Assembly: GCF_052324685.1 (NCBI RefSeq)
Contig: NC_135222.1
Coordinates: 2,433,173 to 2,497,172 of the forward strand
Direction of reading: 5' to 3'
From: Brachyhypopomus gauderio
Lineage: Eukaryota; Chordata; Actinopteri; Gymnotiformes; Hypopomidae
Length of the DNA: 64,000 nucleotides
Below, piece after piece: positions 52,922 through 64,000 of the stretch (its first letter is position 1; every line of letters starts with the position of its first letter). Both the position numbers and the translations under genes were made by a program. The notes beneath the pieces are model-generated. The model did no database searches and was not told the origin of the DNA. It saw only the letters and a program-made list of their open reading frames with translations.

Positions 52922-55900
52922 TCATTTTGTTTTTCTGTTTCTTCCATTTTTCTTCTGGATTGTTTCTTGAATTTTTTCCTTGAATTTCTTTTTTTCTTTT
53001 TTTATTTTGGCAAGTTCATTCTTCCTCTTCTCTTCCAAGTCAGGGTCCTGTGATTTAAATGTAATACAACATCAATATAAAATTCACAAACCTATTACTT
53101 CAACACAAAGTTTCTTGAAATAATCATTTAAACTTCCACAGCACTTATTTCACCTCACATTTCCATGCTAGGGTGCAACACACACTTACTTTCCCTTCAA
53201 GTATCATCTGTTTCTTTTTGTTGATTATCTTTTTCTCATCAAAATCTGTTGACTCCAGTTTCTGTAAGAAATATATACATAGCAAATATAGATGTAGCAT
53301 CCAGTTTCCAAGATTTGGTTGCTTTAAATTTTAATTAAAATTAAATGAAATAGTCTTACGATTTCACACTGTCGCCTGGTCACGTTGACCTGGGTGAGGA
53401 TCTTCAGCACCTCTTTCTCTTCAGCTGGGAACTCCTTCAGCTTGGCCTCTAAACAAACCACACTGTATTTCAAACCTGAACATTAACATTTACTTGCAGT
53501 TGAAAACAACAAACTGCAAAGCATCGACATTTTGAGGTTAAAGTACCAAAAATGTCTGTACGTCTTAATACCGTTTGTGAACAGATAACAAGCTATCTTG
53601 TCTGCCACGTGTTTATGTTTCTTGTAATCCTATGTTTATAAGATATTATTGTTTATGAATGAGTATTGTTTGACAGAAAACTTACGGATCTGCTCCTCGA
53701 TGGCAGTAACCAGATGAATGTCATACTGTGTAACCAGAGTAATAGAAACACCGTGTCTTCCTGAAATGAAGAAAGCACAAAAGTAAATTAACAGACTGAG
53801 AATGTAAAGACAGACTGTACAAAGTTAGTTATAGAATACCTGCACGTGCTGTTCTACCAACTCTGTGAATATAGATTTTTGGCAGGCCTGGAGTGTTGTG
53901 ATTGATGACAACCTGCACAGTAGGAATATCCAGGCCCCTTTGGGAAAGAACCCAAAATGTACATCAGAGTCATATTAGGTGAAACTAAAGAAGAGTGGGA
54001 ATTTAACAGCATTTGATAAATATCTTTGTGTGAAATATATTTTATGATATATTGAATATTTATATGTAATGGTGACTTTACCTGGAAGCAACATCAGTCG
54101 CTATCAGAACCTTGAAGATATTGGACTTGAACTTGGCAAGGTTTGCAAATCGCTGTCTCTAATAAAAATAATATAATAATTTTAAAAAACAAAAAAAAAA
54201 ATTTCCCCGCTGAGGGATTAATAAAGAACATAGCAATGATAAACGTACACTCCACTCTCACATATTTTATACTATACCTGTTTCATCATGGAATGCAAGG
54301 AAACTGCAGGAAATCTGAATTCACGAAGCATCATTGTGAGTATTTGGCAATTCCTAAGCAGGAACATAAAAGTCTTCAGTCTGTACATGTACTGTAGATA
54401 CAACCTCATCAGGCTAATGGCACAGGCTACATTTCTAGATTATAAAAAAGACTTACTTGCATGTATTTGTAAAAATTATGATTGACCAGTCATCATGTTC
54501 ATCTTGGAATTTCTGGATAAGGTGAACCAGGTAAGCATCTTTGACTTTTTCAGGGGTAAGGAGATATCTTTGATCCAATTCTTCCACTGTTCGAACTCTG
54601 AAAGGGGAAATCATTGTGTTGACTACTACAGCGTGTGCCAAAATTAGCTTGAGTGATTTTCGCTTTCTAAGATAATTTGACAATGTATGGCAAAGATATA
54701 TGCATATGATAGAAAACTCCAGAGTAGCACAAGCATCTCAGAAGGCTGTGTCAGATTGCTTAGATCTTAGTTAAACTCCCAGTGAAACCACAAACACCTG
54801 TGTCTGAGGGTTTACAACAACTAACTGACTGTGATGTCAGGATGGTGTGAAGGATGGTTTAGATTCTCTGTTATTCACATATGAGAGATGCCAGCCAGTC
54901 ATGAACAGGCACAACCCCCATTTAGTGTTCTCTCAACTGTTATGGATACAAATGCAAGATGTTCAGGGCAATGACATCTCCTTACTCTGATTTGCTCTCC
55001 CAGAAGAAAGGCTGGTTCATGGCGATGCTTTTGAGCTCCTGCAGTGTGTCTGTGAGAGTGGCACTGAAGAGCAGCGTCTGGCGCTTCGCCGGCACAACAC
55101 CAAGGATCACTTCCAGGTCTTTGGTGAAGTCTGTGCATCCCTGCTCCAGCAAACGGTCGGCCTCATCCAGGATCTAAGGAAAAACGACCCAAATCCATCT
55201 CATTATTTAGGTCCTGTTTAACAGGTTGAAAACGCTCAGATTAGTCTGGGCTGTAAACGGTGACAAACATCTTACTAAAAATCTGGTTCTTTTCATGTTG
55301 ACTGTGTCAGAACTTCTGATGTGATCTGCTAATCTTCCTGGTGTGGCGACAACAATATGTGGCTTTTTTGACAACTCCAAGGCCTGGGCCACCATATCTG
55401 TTTATAACAGATATAACAGATTATATATTACTGGCTGGATTAAGTTAAGAAATATGACCAACAGTGGAGTTATATATGCCATATTATTGGTTTACAGCAG
55501 CATTACCCATTCCTCCAACGATGATACAATCCTTCAAACCTAAGGGTTTCCCCAACGCCCTGAACTGTTCCGCAATCTGGTAGGCCAGTTCTCTGAGAAG
55601 AGAGGAAAAAAGAGACCCTACATGTAAATGACTAGTGTACCTATCGCAACATCTATTTATTGCCAATGCCTCTTCGTTTACAATTTCATTTTTAATGGAC
55701 CGCTTATCAGCGCAATGTGACTGAACTTGGACAACCTTGTGGGTGTCAACACCAAGCAGAAGATACCGTAGGGATCCTCAGCGAGCTTCTGGATCACAGG
55801 CAAAACAAATGCTGCCGTCTTTCCACTTCCGGTTTTTGCACAACCCATGCAGTCTCGACCTGAAGCAAACAGAAGTATACAACTACCATCAACTGACTTT

Positions 55901-56119
55901 CTCTGCTTTTACGAGTATGACAAAGTCAATACATCCTGTTTTGTATCATTTAAATGGAAACAATTCAGTAAATGATGCGCGGAATAAAGAAGAACAGACC
56001 ATACCTTCCAAAATAGCTGGGATGCAATTCTCCTGTACTGGAGTTGGTCGAGTGATGCCCATTTGTTTACACTGATCGACCAACCAGTCGGGCAGCCCGA
56101 GAGATGCCAACGTTGCCAT
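52922..56119 (-). CDS. ddx49: ATP-dependent RNA helicase DDX49
   Basis: Thirteen minus-strand exons: 56119-56005, 55859-55736, 55592-55507, 55397-55276, 55173-54986, 54597-54457, 54353-54278, 54158-54082, 53937-53840, 53760-53686, 53448-53360, 53261-53190, 53047-52922. The sum is 1389 nt and 462 residues, near the family length. DDX49 is a nucleolar DEAD-box helicase (yeast Dbp8 relative) in small-subunit ribosome biogenesis. Motifs in order: Q motif PTPVQ, Walker [26 protein letters not shown] ([12 protein letters not shown]), SAT ([11 protein letters not shown]), IIIFTNT, ATDVASRGLD and [10 protein letters not shown], then a lysine-rich tail. The exon 2 donor (AAG|GTTGTC) is weak. Identity is supported by WLVDQC and [21 protein letters not shown]. 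Confidence 0.96.
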
Positions 56120-56870
56120 TTTCCAGGCAGAGGTTATTCTCTGGGTCTACACAATGCTTCTCTGGTGTTAGTAAACACGAATAGCTCGATCGCAATGGTA
56201 TCTCTCCAGTGTACGTGTGAGAGTACAAAATCCTCGTGGAACGCTTATTTGGGCGCTTACTTTCTACGTCATCAATGTGCGTCCAGACGAGTTGTGTCAG
56301 GTTCACACTGGCAGCACTGTGCAGATAGGAAGTAAAATAAGGATTGTAGAGTAAATGCACTAATATAATAAAATGTAACACATATAGTAGTGATTTCTAT
56401 TATTTTTATTATTAGGATTATGATTATTTAGAAAATCCTGTAGCCTGGAGATGCAGGAAGCGAATTCGGTCAGTAATTGCAATATGTGAACACACCCAAA
56501 ACTTCACGACACGTAGTTGAGCTGTGAGGTTCAGACCAAATGGTCCTTGTGAGGAAGACGGAGAATATCACTCTAATATCACTCTAATATCACTCCAATA
56601 TCACTCTAATCGTCTGTTTAGTGCTGTAAATGTGTTGATTTATTTAATCCATTGCTGATTACGTTCCAGGTGCGGAAATGCGATGCAGACCAGGGAGGTG
56701 TAAATGTAAGACCAGTTTGTACATTTATACCTGAACAACTATCAAGATTTTGAAGTATGTTTATACAATTTAATGGCGTAGTTGTGAGTCCACGTGCGAG
56801 TGGTGATTCTGCACACGCATGATGATCTCCATCACCTCCATCATCTCCAGCACCTCCACCGTGACTGAAG
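56120..56870. promoter_or_regulatory. Shared head-to-head promoter interval of ddx49 (-) and klhl26 (+)
   Basis: The two start codons are 751 bp apart on opposite strands, so this interval should contain both promoters. The klhl26 start lies in AAGATGGCGG (56869-56878), a classical YY1 motif over the initiator codon. A short run of TATCACTC(T/C)AA repeats is at about 56566-56610. No TATA box is evident. A bidirectional function is inferred from the arrangement only. Confidence 0.55.
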
Positions 56871-59698
56871 ATGGCGGAGTTGGGTGGTGGGGAGAGCAGG
56901 TAAGGATGCTCAAATCACTCCTCCAGGTTGACCAAACAGCTGAAGCTGTGGTAGATGTTGTGTCGTAGTGATCCAGGTCGTCCACATCACTCCATCATCT
57001 CGGATGGTTTACCACGTACACACAGTGTTGATGTGGGGAAGATCTACACACCCTTACTGATGTGTCAGATTAGCAGGCGCTTTGTTCACTTAATTACATC
57101 GGAGAACATTTAATTATAGCATTTCGTAAGTCCTAATTTAAGTTAATCCTAATTCTAAATGCCTTAAACCGCCCTTTAGTTTTAGACTAAAGGAATTTCA
57201 AGCAAAACGGTGTTTTTCCTCCAAACGTGTCTAGTCAGCTGCGTTAGTGTCCGGGCTCACAAACGGGACACGGTTGAGACTTTGACTTGATTCCGTCGTT
57301 GTTGAGGGTTTGAGGCGCTACTGTGGGGCTGTGGTGGAGGCTGCAGGAGTCCGTGTGGTGTTGGCTCGGTCTCCCCAGTCTCCTCTCGGCCCTGGGTGAA
57401 TAATTAAGTGAGCGGTGTCATGTTCGTTCTTACTTTGAAACTTGGTGTTGCTGTGAAGTCGGAATACAGCGGACGGAACCGGACGGTGTTCAGAAGTCCC
57501 GTCGTTTTAATGCACATACCCACTGGTTATGAGAAGAAAGCGGTAAGAAATAAAGGGGTGTAATCCGACGCGTTTTGTTCCAGCATGGCTAACAGTAAGA
57601 AGGGCAGCCTGCGCTGCACGTTCTCGGCCCCCGGCCACAGCAGCACTCTCCTGGGGGGGCTGTGCGCCCTGCGACGGCACGGCCAGCTGCTCGACGTGGT
57701 GCTGGCCGTCAACGAAGAGCGCTTCCAGGTTCATAAGGCAGTCTTGGCCTCCTGCAGCGACTACTTTAGGTGAGATCATCGTTGGTGTTTCTGTGAAGTA
57801 GTAATTGTACGTCATATAATGCTTTGTACTATTAGGGATCACAAGTCTAGACCTATCCAGCATCTAGACCTTACTCAACATAAAGTATGTGAAGTTGAAA
57901 CATAATATGCCTCAATCAATAATTGAAGCAGTTATCGGCCCATGTCTGTAAGTCATTCGGCTATTTATAGATATTATCTTTTAGTGTTTGCATCATTGTC
58001 TCACAACTGCAGAATTTAATTTAGAAATGTATTCAGAATAATATTTTGGTTCAATGCAGGACAATGTTTGTCATGGCTTCATCTTTTCATATTAAGTTGC
58101 TGGTTGTTTCTTACAGAGCTATGTTCACTGGAGGGATGAAGGAGTCAAACCAGGACACCATCGAGTTAAAGGGCTTGTCAGCCCGTGGACTGAAACATAT
58201 AATTGACTTTGCATACAGCTCAGAGGTCACTCTTGACCTAGACTGCATTCAGGACGTCCTTGGGGCGGCCGTCTTCCTCCAGATGGTGCCGGTGGTGGAG
58301 CTCTGCGAGGAGTTCCTAAAGTCCGCCATGAGTGTGGAGACATGCCTGAATATTGGCCAGATGGCCACCACCTTCAGCCTGTCTTCTCTGAAGGAGTCGG
58401 TAGATGCCTTCACATTCCGCCACTTCCTGCAGATCTCTGAGGAGGAAGACTTCCTTCACATCCCCATGGAGCGTCTGGTGTTCTTCCTGCAGAGCAACAA
58501 ACTGCACAACTGCAGCGAGATCGACTTGTTCCGCGCGGCCATTCGATGGCTGCAGCACGACCAGGCTCGCCGGCCCGGGGCCAGTCAGGTGCTCAGACAC
58601 GTGCGCTTCCCGCTCATGCGCTCCTCCGAGCTGGTGGACCAAGTGCAGACCATCGATGTCATGGTGGAGGATGTGCTGTGTCGCCAGTACCTCCTGGAGG
58701 CCTTCAACTACCAGATACTCCCCTTCCGCCAACATGACATGCAGTCGCCCCGCACCGCCATCCGCTCGGACCTGGTGTCTGTCGTGGCGTTCGGTGGCAC
58801 GCCCTACACGGACAACGACCGCACCGTCAGCGGCCGCGTGTTCTGCTTGCCTGACGGCGCGGCCCGGCAGTTTCGCGAGCTCGCCGAGATGGAGGCGCCG
58901 TGCAGTCACGCCTGTGTGGCGGCTCTCGACAACTTCGTGTACGTGGTGGGCGGCCAGCACCTGCAGTACCGCAGCGGAGAGGGAGCCGTGGACTCCGGGT
59001 TCCGCTACGACGCCCACCTCAACCGCTGGCTGCGCATACAGCCCATGCAGGAGAGCCGCATCCAGTTCCAGCTCAACGTTCTGCAGCACCGGCTGTACGC
59101 CACGGGCGGCCGGAACCGGTCCGGTAGCCTGTCGTCCGTCGAGTGCTACTGCCCCAAGACGAACGAGTGGACGTACGTGGATCCGCTGAAGAGGCGAATA
59201 TGGGGTCATGCGGGGGCAACGTGCGGTGAAAAGCTCTACATCTCTGGGGGTTACGGGGTGTCTGTGGAGGACAAGAAGACCCTTCACTGTTATGATCCGT
59301 CCACGGATCAGTGGGACTTCAGGTGTCCCATGACGGAGCCACGTGTTCTCCACGCCATGGTCGGTGTTGGCGGCCGCGTGTACGCACTCGGAGGCAGGAT
59401 GGACCACGTGGATCGCTGCTTCGATGTGCTGGCCGTGGAGTACTACGTGCCAGAAACGGATCAGTGGACCACCGTCAGCCCCATGCGTGCGGGCCAGTCC
59501 GAGGCTGGATGCTGCGTGCTGGACAGGAAGATCTATGTTGTCGGAGGATACAACTGGCACCTAAATAACGTCACAAGCATCGTCCAAGTCTACAACACAG
59601 ACACCGACGAATGGGAGAGAGACTTACACTTCCCAGAGTCCTTTGCTGGGATTTCCTGCACACCTATAATACTGCCACAATCTGTCACTCAGCGATGA
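56871..59698 (+). CDS. klhl26: Kelch-like protein 26 (BTB-BACK-Kelch)
   Basis: Coding exons 56871-56899, 57584-57769 and 58117-59698 give 1797 nt and 598 residues. KLHL proteins usually serve as substrate adaptors for Cullin-3 ubiquitin ligases. The BTB domain follows CTFSAPGHSSTLL and includes LLDVVLAVNEERFQVHKAVL. BACK follows, with VVELCEEFLKSAMSVETCLN. About six kelch blades show VAFGGTPY, VYVVGGQHL, LYATGGRN, LYISGGYG, VYALGGRM and IYVVGGYN. The first exon, MAELGGGES plus two bases, is chosen because its donor (AG|GTAAGG) matches the phase of the acceptor at 57583, and mammalian KLHL26 starts MAESGG. If that exon were not used, translation could begin at 57585 and give 588 residues. Long antisense ORFs over the last exon are shadows. 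Confidence 0.95.
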
Positions 59699-60120
59699 TG
59701 CATTGGCTGGAGGTGATTTTGCACAGCTAATGGGTTTGGGTTGTATTAACTACCCCTGCTCCCACAGTCAGTTGGATTTTGGTTCAGAGCTAATTTATTT
59801 AGTGAAGTTCATGTCTACCAATGGGAGCATCTTCTCAGAGATGTAAACAATGAGGGGAGACTTTAGACTGCTTGTTCAAAATGAGATGACCTCAGGGGTA
59901 AATGAGATGACCTCAGGGTTATAGTCTTATTTCCTTTGTCCTGCATGCTGTGTATCTTACAAGGCATATTAATGATCAACGGTCTTGTATGTTTTTTTAT
60001 GCCTTACGATAAGCCTTCCAAATGTGATTCTTGATAACCATGTGCTCTAATATATAATATGTAAGTGTCTATCCATAGCACACAAATCATGCAACACCAA
60101 CTCTAGTTTTGAATAGAGTC

Positions 60121-60126
60121 AATAAA
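60121..60126 (+). terminator. klhl26: Candidate klhl26 polyadenylation signal
   Basis: AATAAA about 420 bp after the stop codon. Longer 3' UTRs using later signals are possible, since AT-rich sequence continues to about 62.6 kb. Confidence 0.4.
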
Positions 60127-63073
60127 ACCTTCCAGGAAGTCAGAGTGCTGGACACCTTCCTGTGAAACCTTAAGAGTGTTTTACTGAATCAATCGGGTAT
60201 TAATTCACCCGTACTGAATCCTCAGTGAGAAGTGAGTTCTTGGTGTTCTTCAAGCATATGAAGATTTTACAGCATCTCGTGGTTGGTGGTTTAAGAAACT
60301 GTGGACTTCATAAACCTGTGGGGACAGTTCTCAACTTGTTAGCATTTTTGGGTGCTAATACATGTAAAAGTAATGTCTCCTCAATCTGTGTTAAATTTAA
60401 TACTCGGGAGTGTAGAATGAGTTCTTTTTTAAGATATTCTTACCAAAGCACATTATGAACAAATTTCAATGCAAAGTGAGAAATTTATGTTTTGAGAACC
60501 ATAACCAGTTCCATAGATCAAAGTCTTTAATAAGTCATTTTACTTTCAAAAACTGATATCTCACAAAGTCAGTAAGCATATTATGCATTTCATAATGCAC
60601 TTTAGCTAGCCTGAATTCAACAAAGCAACATTCAAGTGTGGACTACAGTACTCTTTCTCTAATGGCTTAGTCGGACAAACACTTTGGACTGTAGTCTTGT
60701 ATATTTAACATAGTGTTACTGCAGATTTGGGCTGGGGGATCCTTGCATAATTGTGCTATTTTTCTTGAAATGTATTTTGTAAGTCTTGGCATGCTTTCCT
60801 TCCAACATGTGAATGTATAAAAATCACCACAGTCTTAAATACTGCAACTTTTAATAGGTATTTGGTAACACCAAATACTGCTGTATGGTGTTTTCAATTA
60901 TTTTGTGATGAAATGTATTTTATTAATTTCTTTTTACATAATTTGCTTTTATGATGTCATGATGTACTACTCTGCTGGTATAAGGTTCCAGCTTGTTATT
61001 AATAGCTATGATTTGTCTCCATGAAATGTATGCTATTGGTAAATGTTGGCTAAATTTGTGTACAGGACACTGAAGTGAGTAATTATGCTCTCACAATAAC
61101 CGAACAGGAAGCCACGACTCAGAGAATCTGTGTACACTGACCCAACTCTTCAACAAGACAGGTTTTTTTGTTTTTTTCTCATTTTGTGTGTTATTTTCCG
61201 ACCAGAATATAGTATGATTATTACTTAAACACTGACGCGTTTTATATGGATGCACAGTTACTCATGTATCTATTCTCAATTATGATTATAATTATTCATT
61301 ATACCTACCATTATTCATACCATTGGCCAAATTGAATAGGTGGTTCATATTGAACGTAAGCATTTCTTAAGCTTTTTATTATGATGAGTTTATTCTGCAT
61401 TGTGACACTAATACCCTCCTGGATGTGGTGGAGGGACTTTGTCAGTCGTACGCCTCGTCTTCTCATCCGAGGGCCTTGAAATAGATTTTGAAAGACCCAG
61501 ACATGTTTGCTGAGAGGGAAAATGGATGTTCGCCAAGAACCGATGGGCCCATGTTTTCATTTAGTGTTCCGTTTTTCAATTTTGTTATTCTGATGTCACG
61601 GACCAAGAGAAGGTGGTACAGAGATTTCAGGATCAGTGAAAGCTGTTTTCAGTGTTGGCCTGAATCAGTCACATTTATTCCTCAAAATAATAGCATTCCT
61701 CATTATAGCAAACATAATTAGTTCAGCACCTCAACCATCATTCATAGTCTGACAAAACTAGGCTAAACTTGTTTAAGAACAATTTCATGGTATAAACAGC
61801 ACAACTCATCAGAGAGGAATGAGTAGACACAATTTTCATTGTGCATTGAAATAGCAATGACCCAGCTCACATATTTCCGATAATTTCCTGAGTAATTTCC
61901 GTTGAGATCAATAACATGTTCTCCAGCGTGTCTTAAATCTCAGTTATTCAGAACATGGTCACAGTGTACTGAAATATTTTAATCACTGCTATTCACATTT
62001 GATTACATTATCTCAAAGCAGTTAAAAATTGTGCTGCGTTTTAATATTTTCTTATGTACCTTTTTCCTATGGAATACTTTCAGTTCATCTCAGGCTTTCT
62101 TAAACCTTTTTCAGAACACCTTGTGTATTTTGGAAGTATTGATAAGAAATTATTAAACACGAAGAATGCAGAATCACATTTTATAATTATTTTCTGTAAT
62201 TGTGATTGTATATATAGTTACTGTATAACTGTGTTCATGATGGAAAAACCTGTGACAGCACATGATGTATAAAACAAATCCTTGTAGTCTTTAATGTGTC
62301 ATGTTAACTGCCCTCAAGGAGAGCTGTTGCGTGCATGCGTAATGTCTTATACTGAATGTATTGCTGCTTTATAACATTTGTTATTATTTCCTTTGTTTTT
62401 GTTTTGACTTATTTTTAACCTAGCTAATATACTTTACCAATTTATTGTGTCCATGTGTAATATAATAATAGTGATATAAGGCAACCATTGCAAATTACAA
62501 AAAGATGGAAAGACATTTTCCCTTTGTCAGCAAAGACTGAATACATAAGTGTTTTTAATCATGAGGGCATGTCCCTAATGTTGGCAAATGGACTTGATAG
62601 ATCTGTAAATGTTTCTCTCTTTCTAAATATATAATCCTGTCTCACTTTTCTAGTGGGTGGTCATATCACACTCGGGTCTTTTACCAAAGTTCTGGGAATT
62701 TGAGCATGCGGTGCAGTATTGTATTATGACTCCTTCACGTTCGCTGGTCCCGCATCTGTGCTGTTCCTGCGTGTGTAGCTCATTGGGGCCGGGTTGTCTG
62801 CCTCGCCATGCCGCAGCTACAGGACAGCTGTGCGGGACACGCTGGTCCTGCTACTCCACGGGGGTTTTGTGGAGGAAGTGTGTGTTCTCCCTGCTAGCAT
62901 CTTGCATCCAACATGGAGCTTGGTGCTTGATTTTATGCTGGCATACGATCATGTATTTCATCCTCATCCTCAGGCTGCCTCATTGTGCCTGCTGGGTATT
63001 TGCTGACTGGCAGGGCATGTGTGTTTATGGCTTTAGCGTTACTGTTTCCATTTTGCTGATTCTTGAGGACTTG

Positions 63074-63171
63074 CCTTAACCTATGGAGCTAACAGCCTTA
63101 ACCTATGGAGCTAACAGCCTTCACCTATGGAGCTAACAGCCTTCACCTATGGAGCTAACAGCCTTAACCTA
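63074..63171 (+). repeat. 22-bp tandem repeat, about 4.4 units
   Basis: Units read CCTTAACCTATGGAGCTAAC plus AG, with TTCACC variants. The array ends in a short TTCTAA/ATTCTA repeat. Confidence 0.93.
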
Positions 63172-63766
63172 ATTCTAATTCTAATTCTCTAATTGCCATA
63201 GATGTAGACCAGGAGATGCCTGATGGTAGATCACCTGGTCTTATTCACATGGTCTTATTGACTTCATAAATGGTTAGGCATTTGCCTGTACAGGTGCTTT
63301 CATGAAGTTAATGCTGGCAACATGTAGGTTTGCCTGGTGTTGAGTCTTGACGGAGGGAGCTACCTGTATGCACGTGGGTCTTTAAGCCTGTGGTGGTTCT
63401 TGCCAGTTCCCTTCAGAGCTCATTTAATTGACATATGCTTGTTCAGTCTAGTGGCCAGAAGATTCTGGTGAAGATTCAAGATGGATAGAAAGCATACAAG
63501 GATAAAAGCATACATTTTAAAAATATATCTAATGCTCAACTTTTGCTCATCAAAGCGTTTCTTAAATTAAGCCATTATGAAGTTTTGAATGAGCATCAGT
63601 ACCAATCAGTACCAATACTTCAGTTGTTTACTCCTTGCCATCTGATGGAGGTGCGAAGTATCTCCGCAGGTATCATAATGTTTGCGTTAAAGTTGCCTAC
63701 AATGTTTTGGTGCTAGAGCGTTAAACGTTTTTGGCGTGTTTTATGAATGGTCCGTTCATTAGACGG

Positions 63767-63780
63767 ACTACAACTCCCAT
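63767..63780 (+). promoter_or_regulatory. crtc1: ZNF143-type motif in the crtc1 promoter
   Basis: ACTACAACTCCCAT is an excellent match to the core of the known ZNF143/SBS motif (ACTACAATTCCCA). It lies about 76 bp upstream of the crtc1 start codon in a CpG-containing stretch, a typical location for this factor. Binding is inferred. Confidence 0.55.
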
Positions 63781-63855
63781 AAGTCTCCTGGTGGTGACGA
63801 CGCCACAGCGCCGCTCACGTCTGGCGCAAAGGTCTGTTTTGGAGAAGAACGGAAG

Positions 63856-63981
63856 ATGGCGACCTCAAACAATCCGCGGAAATTTAGCGAGAAAATCGCT
63901 CTGCACAATCAGAAGCAGGCGGAGGAGACTGCGGCGTTTGAAGAGGTTATGAAGGACCTGAGTATTACTCGAGCAGCGCGG
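63856..63981 (+). CDS. crtc1: CREB-regulated transcription coactivator 1, first exon (partial)
   Basis: The 42 codons begin [20 protein letters not shown] and end ITRAAR before a GTACGT donor; the rest lies beyond the window. This is the CREB-binding domain of the CRTC/TORC family. CRTC1 moves to the nucleus when dephosphorylated and coactivates CREB. The closeness to CRTC1 and the klhl26 neighbour favour CRTC1 over CRTC2 or CRTC3. ATG lies in AAGATGGCG, a YY1-like context. Confidence 0.93.
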
Positions 63982-64000
63982 GTACGTGTCCGCTGATCCC

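Larger units (their letters stand above)
59699..63766 (+). other. klhl26 3' UTR and klhl26-crtc1 intergenic region
   Basis: AT-rich, with AATAAA at 60121 and no recognisable second gene. A 140-codon open frame at 62657-63079 has no recognisable motif and is not annotated. A 22-bp repeat is at 63074-63171. Confidence 0.5.

Noticed and set aside
58316-59560. 414-residue minus-strand open frame
   Set aside because: Antisense shadow of the GC-rich klhl26 exon.
62657-63079. 140-codon plus-strand open frame
   Set aside because: No recognisable motif, Cys-rich odd composition and no supporting splice or promoter signals.

Overview
This is nuclear DNA of a vertebrate, almost certainly a teleost fish. 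Six intron-containing protein genes can be read with correct splice phases. In order they are pde4c (+), rab3a (+), lsm4 (-), ddx49 (-), klhl26 (+) and the first exon of crtc1 (+). From established knowledge, the same genes lie in human 19p13.11, so this is a conserved vertebrate block. Abundant CA/TG, CT/GA and TA microsatellites, hAT and Harbinger-type DNA transposons and a tRNA-derived SINE fit a fish genome. The species cannot be named from this window.

Layout. 1-9 kb is gene-poor and full of simple repeats; it contains one alternative first exon of pde4c (3593-3672). A CpG-rich promoter and second first exon lie at 9.1-10.0 kb. The rest of pde4c runs to 37249 through introns filled with transposons and minisatellites. 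37.2-40.7 kb holds its 3' region and a 36-bp tandem array. rab3a follows, with a CRE-containing promoter near 40.9 kb, coding exons 44297-46529 and a long 3' UTR. 48.7-50.6 kb is intergenic, with an unassigned coding-like remnant on the minus strand. lsm4 and ddx49 sit close together on the minus strand (50.6-56.1 kb). ddx49 is head-to-head with klhl26 (56.9-59.7 kb). The window ends just inside crtc1 intron 1.

The most unusual structure is in pde4c. The last 31 bases of the penultimate coding exon plus its 5' splice site have been amplified into 186 units of exactly 35 bp (30104-36613, plus a 9-bp partial unit to 36622). Every unit carries a copy of the exon end, the codon of the invariant cAMP-binding glutamine and a GTCTC donor. 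Only the first donor joins to the last exon in the normal frame without added sequence. Use of any later donor reads into a TAG after seven extra codons. The array appears to have begun between two 9-bp direct repeats, CAAACACAC, one in the exon and one in the intron.

Function. PDE4C hydrolyses cAMP and RAB3A controls synaptic vesicle exocytosis. LSM4 is part of the LSM rings for U6 snRNA and mRNA decay, and DDX49 is a nucleolar RNA helicase. KLHL26 is a probable Cullin-3 adaptor and CRTC1 is a CREB coactivator. They are not an operon. PDE4C and CRTC1 both act in cAMP-CREB signalling, and a CRE lies in the probable rab3a promoter.
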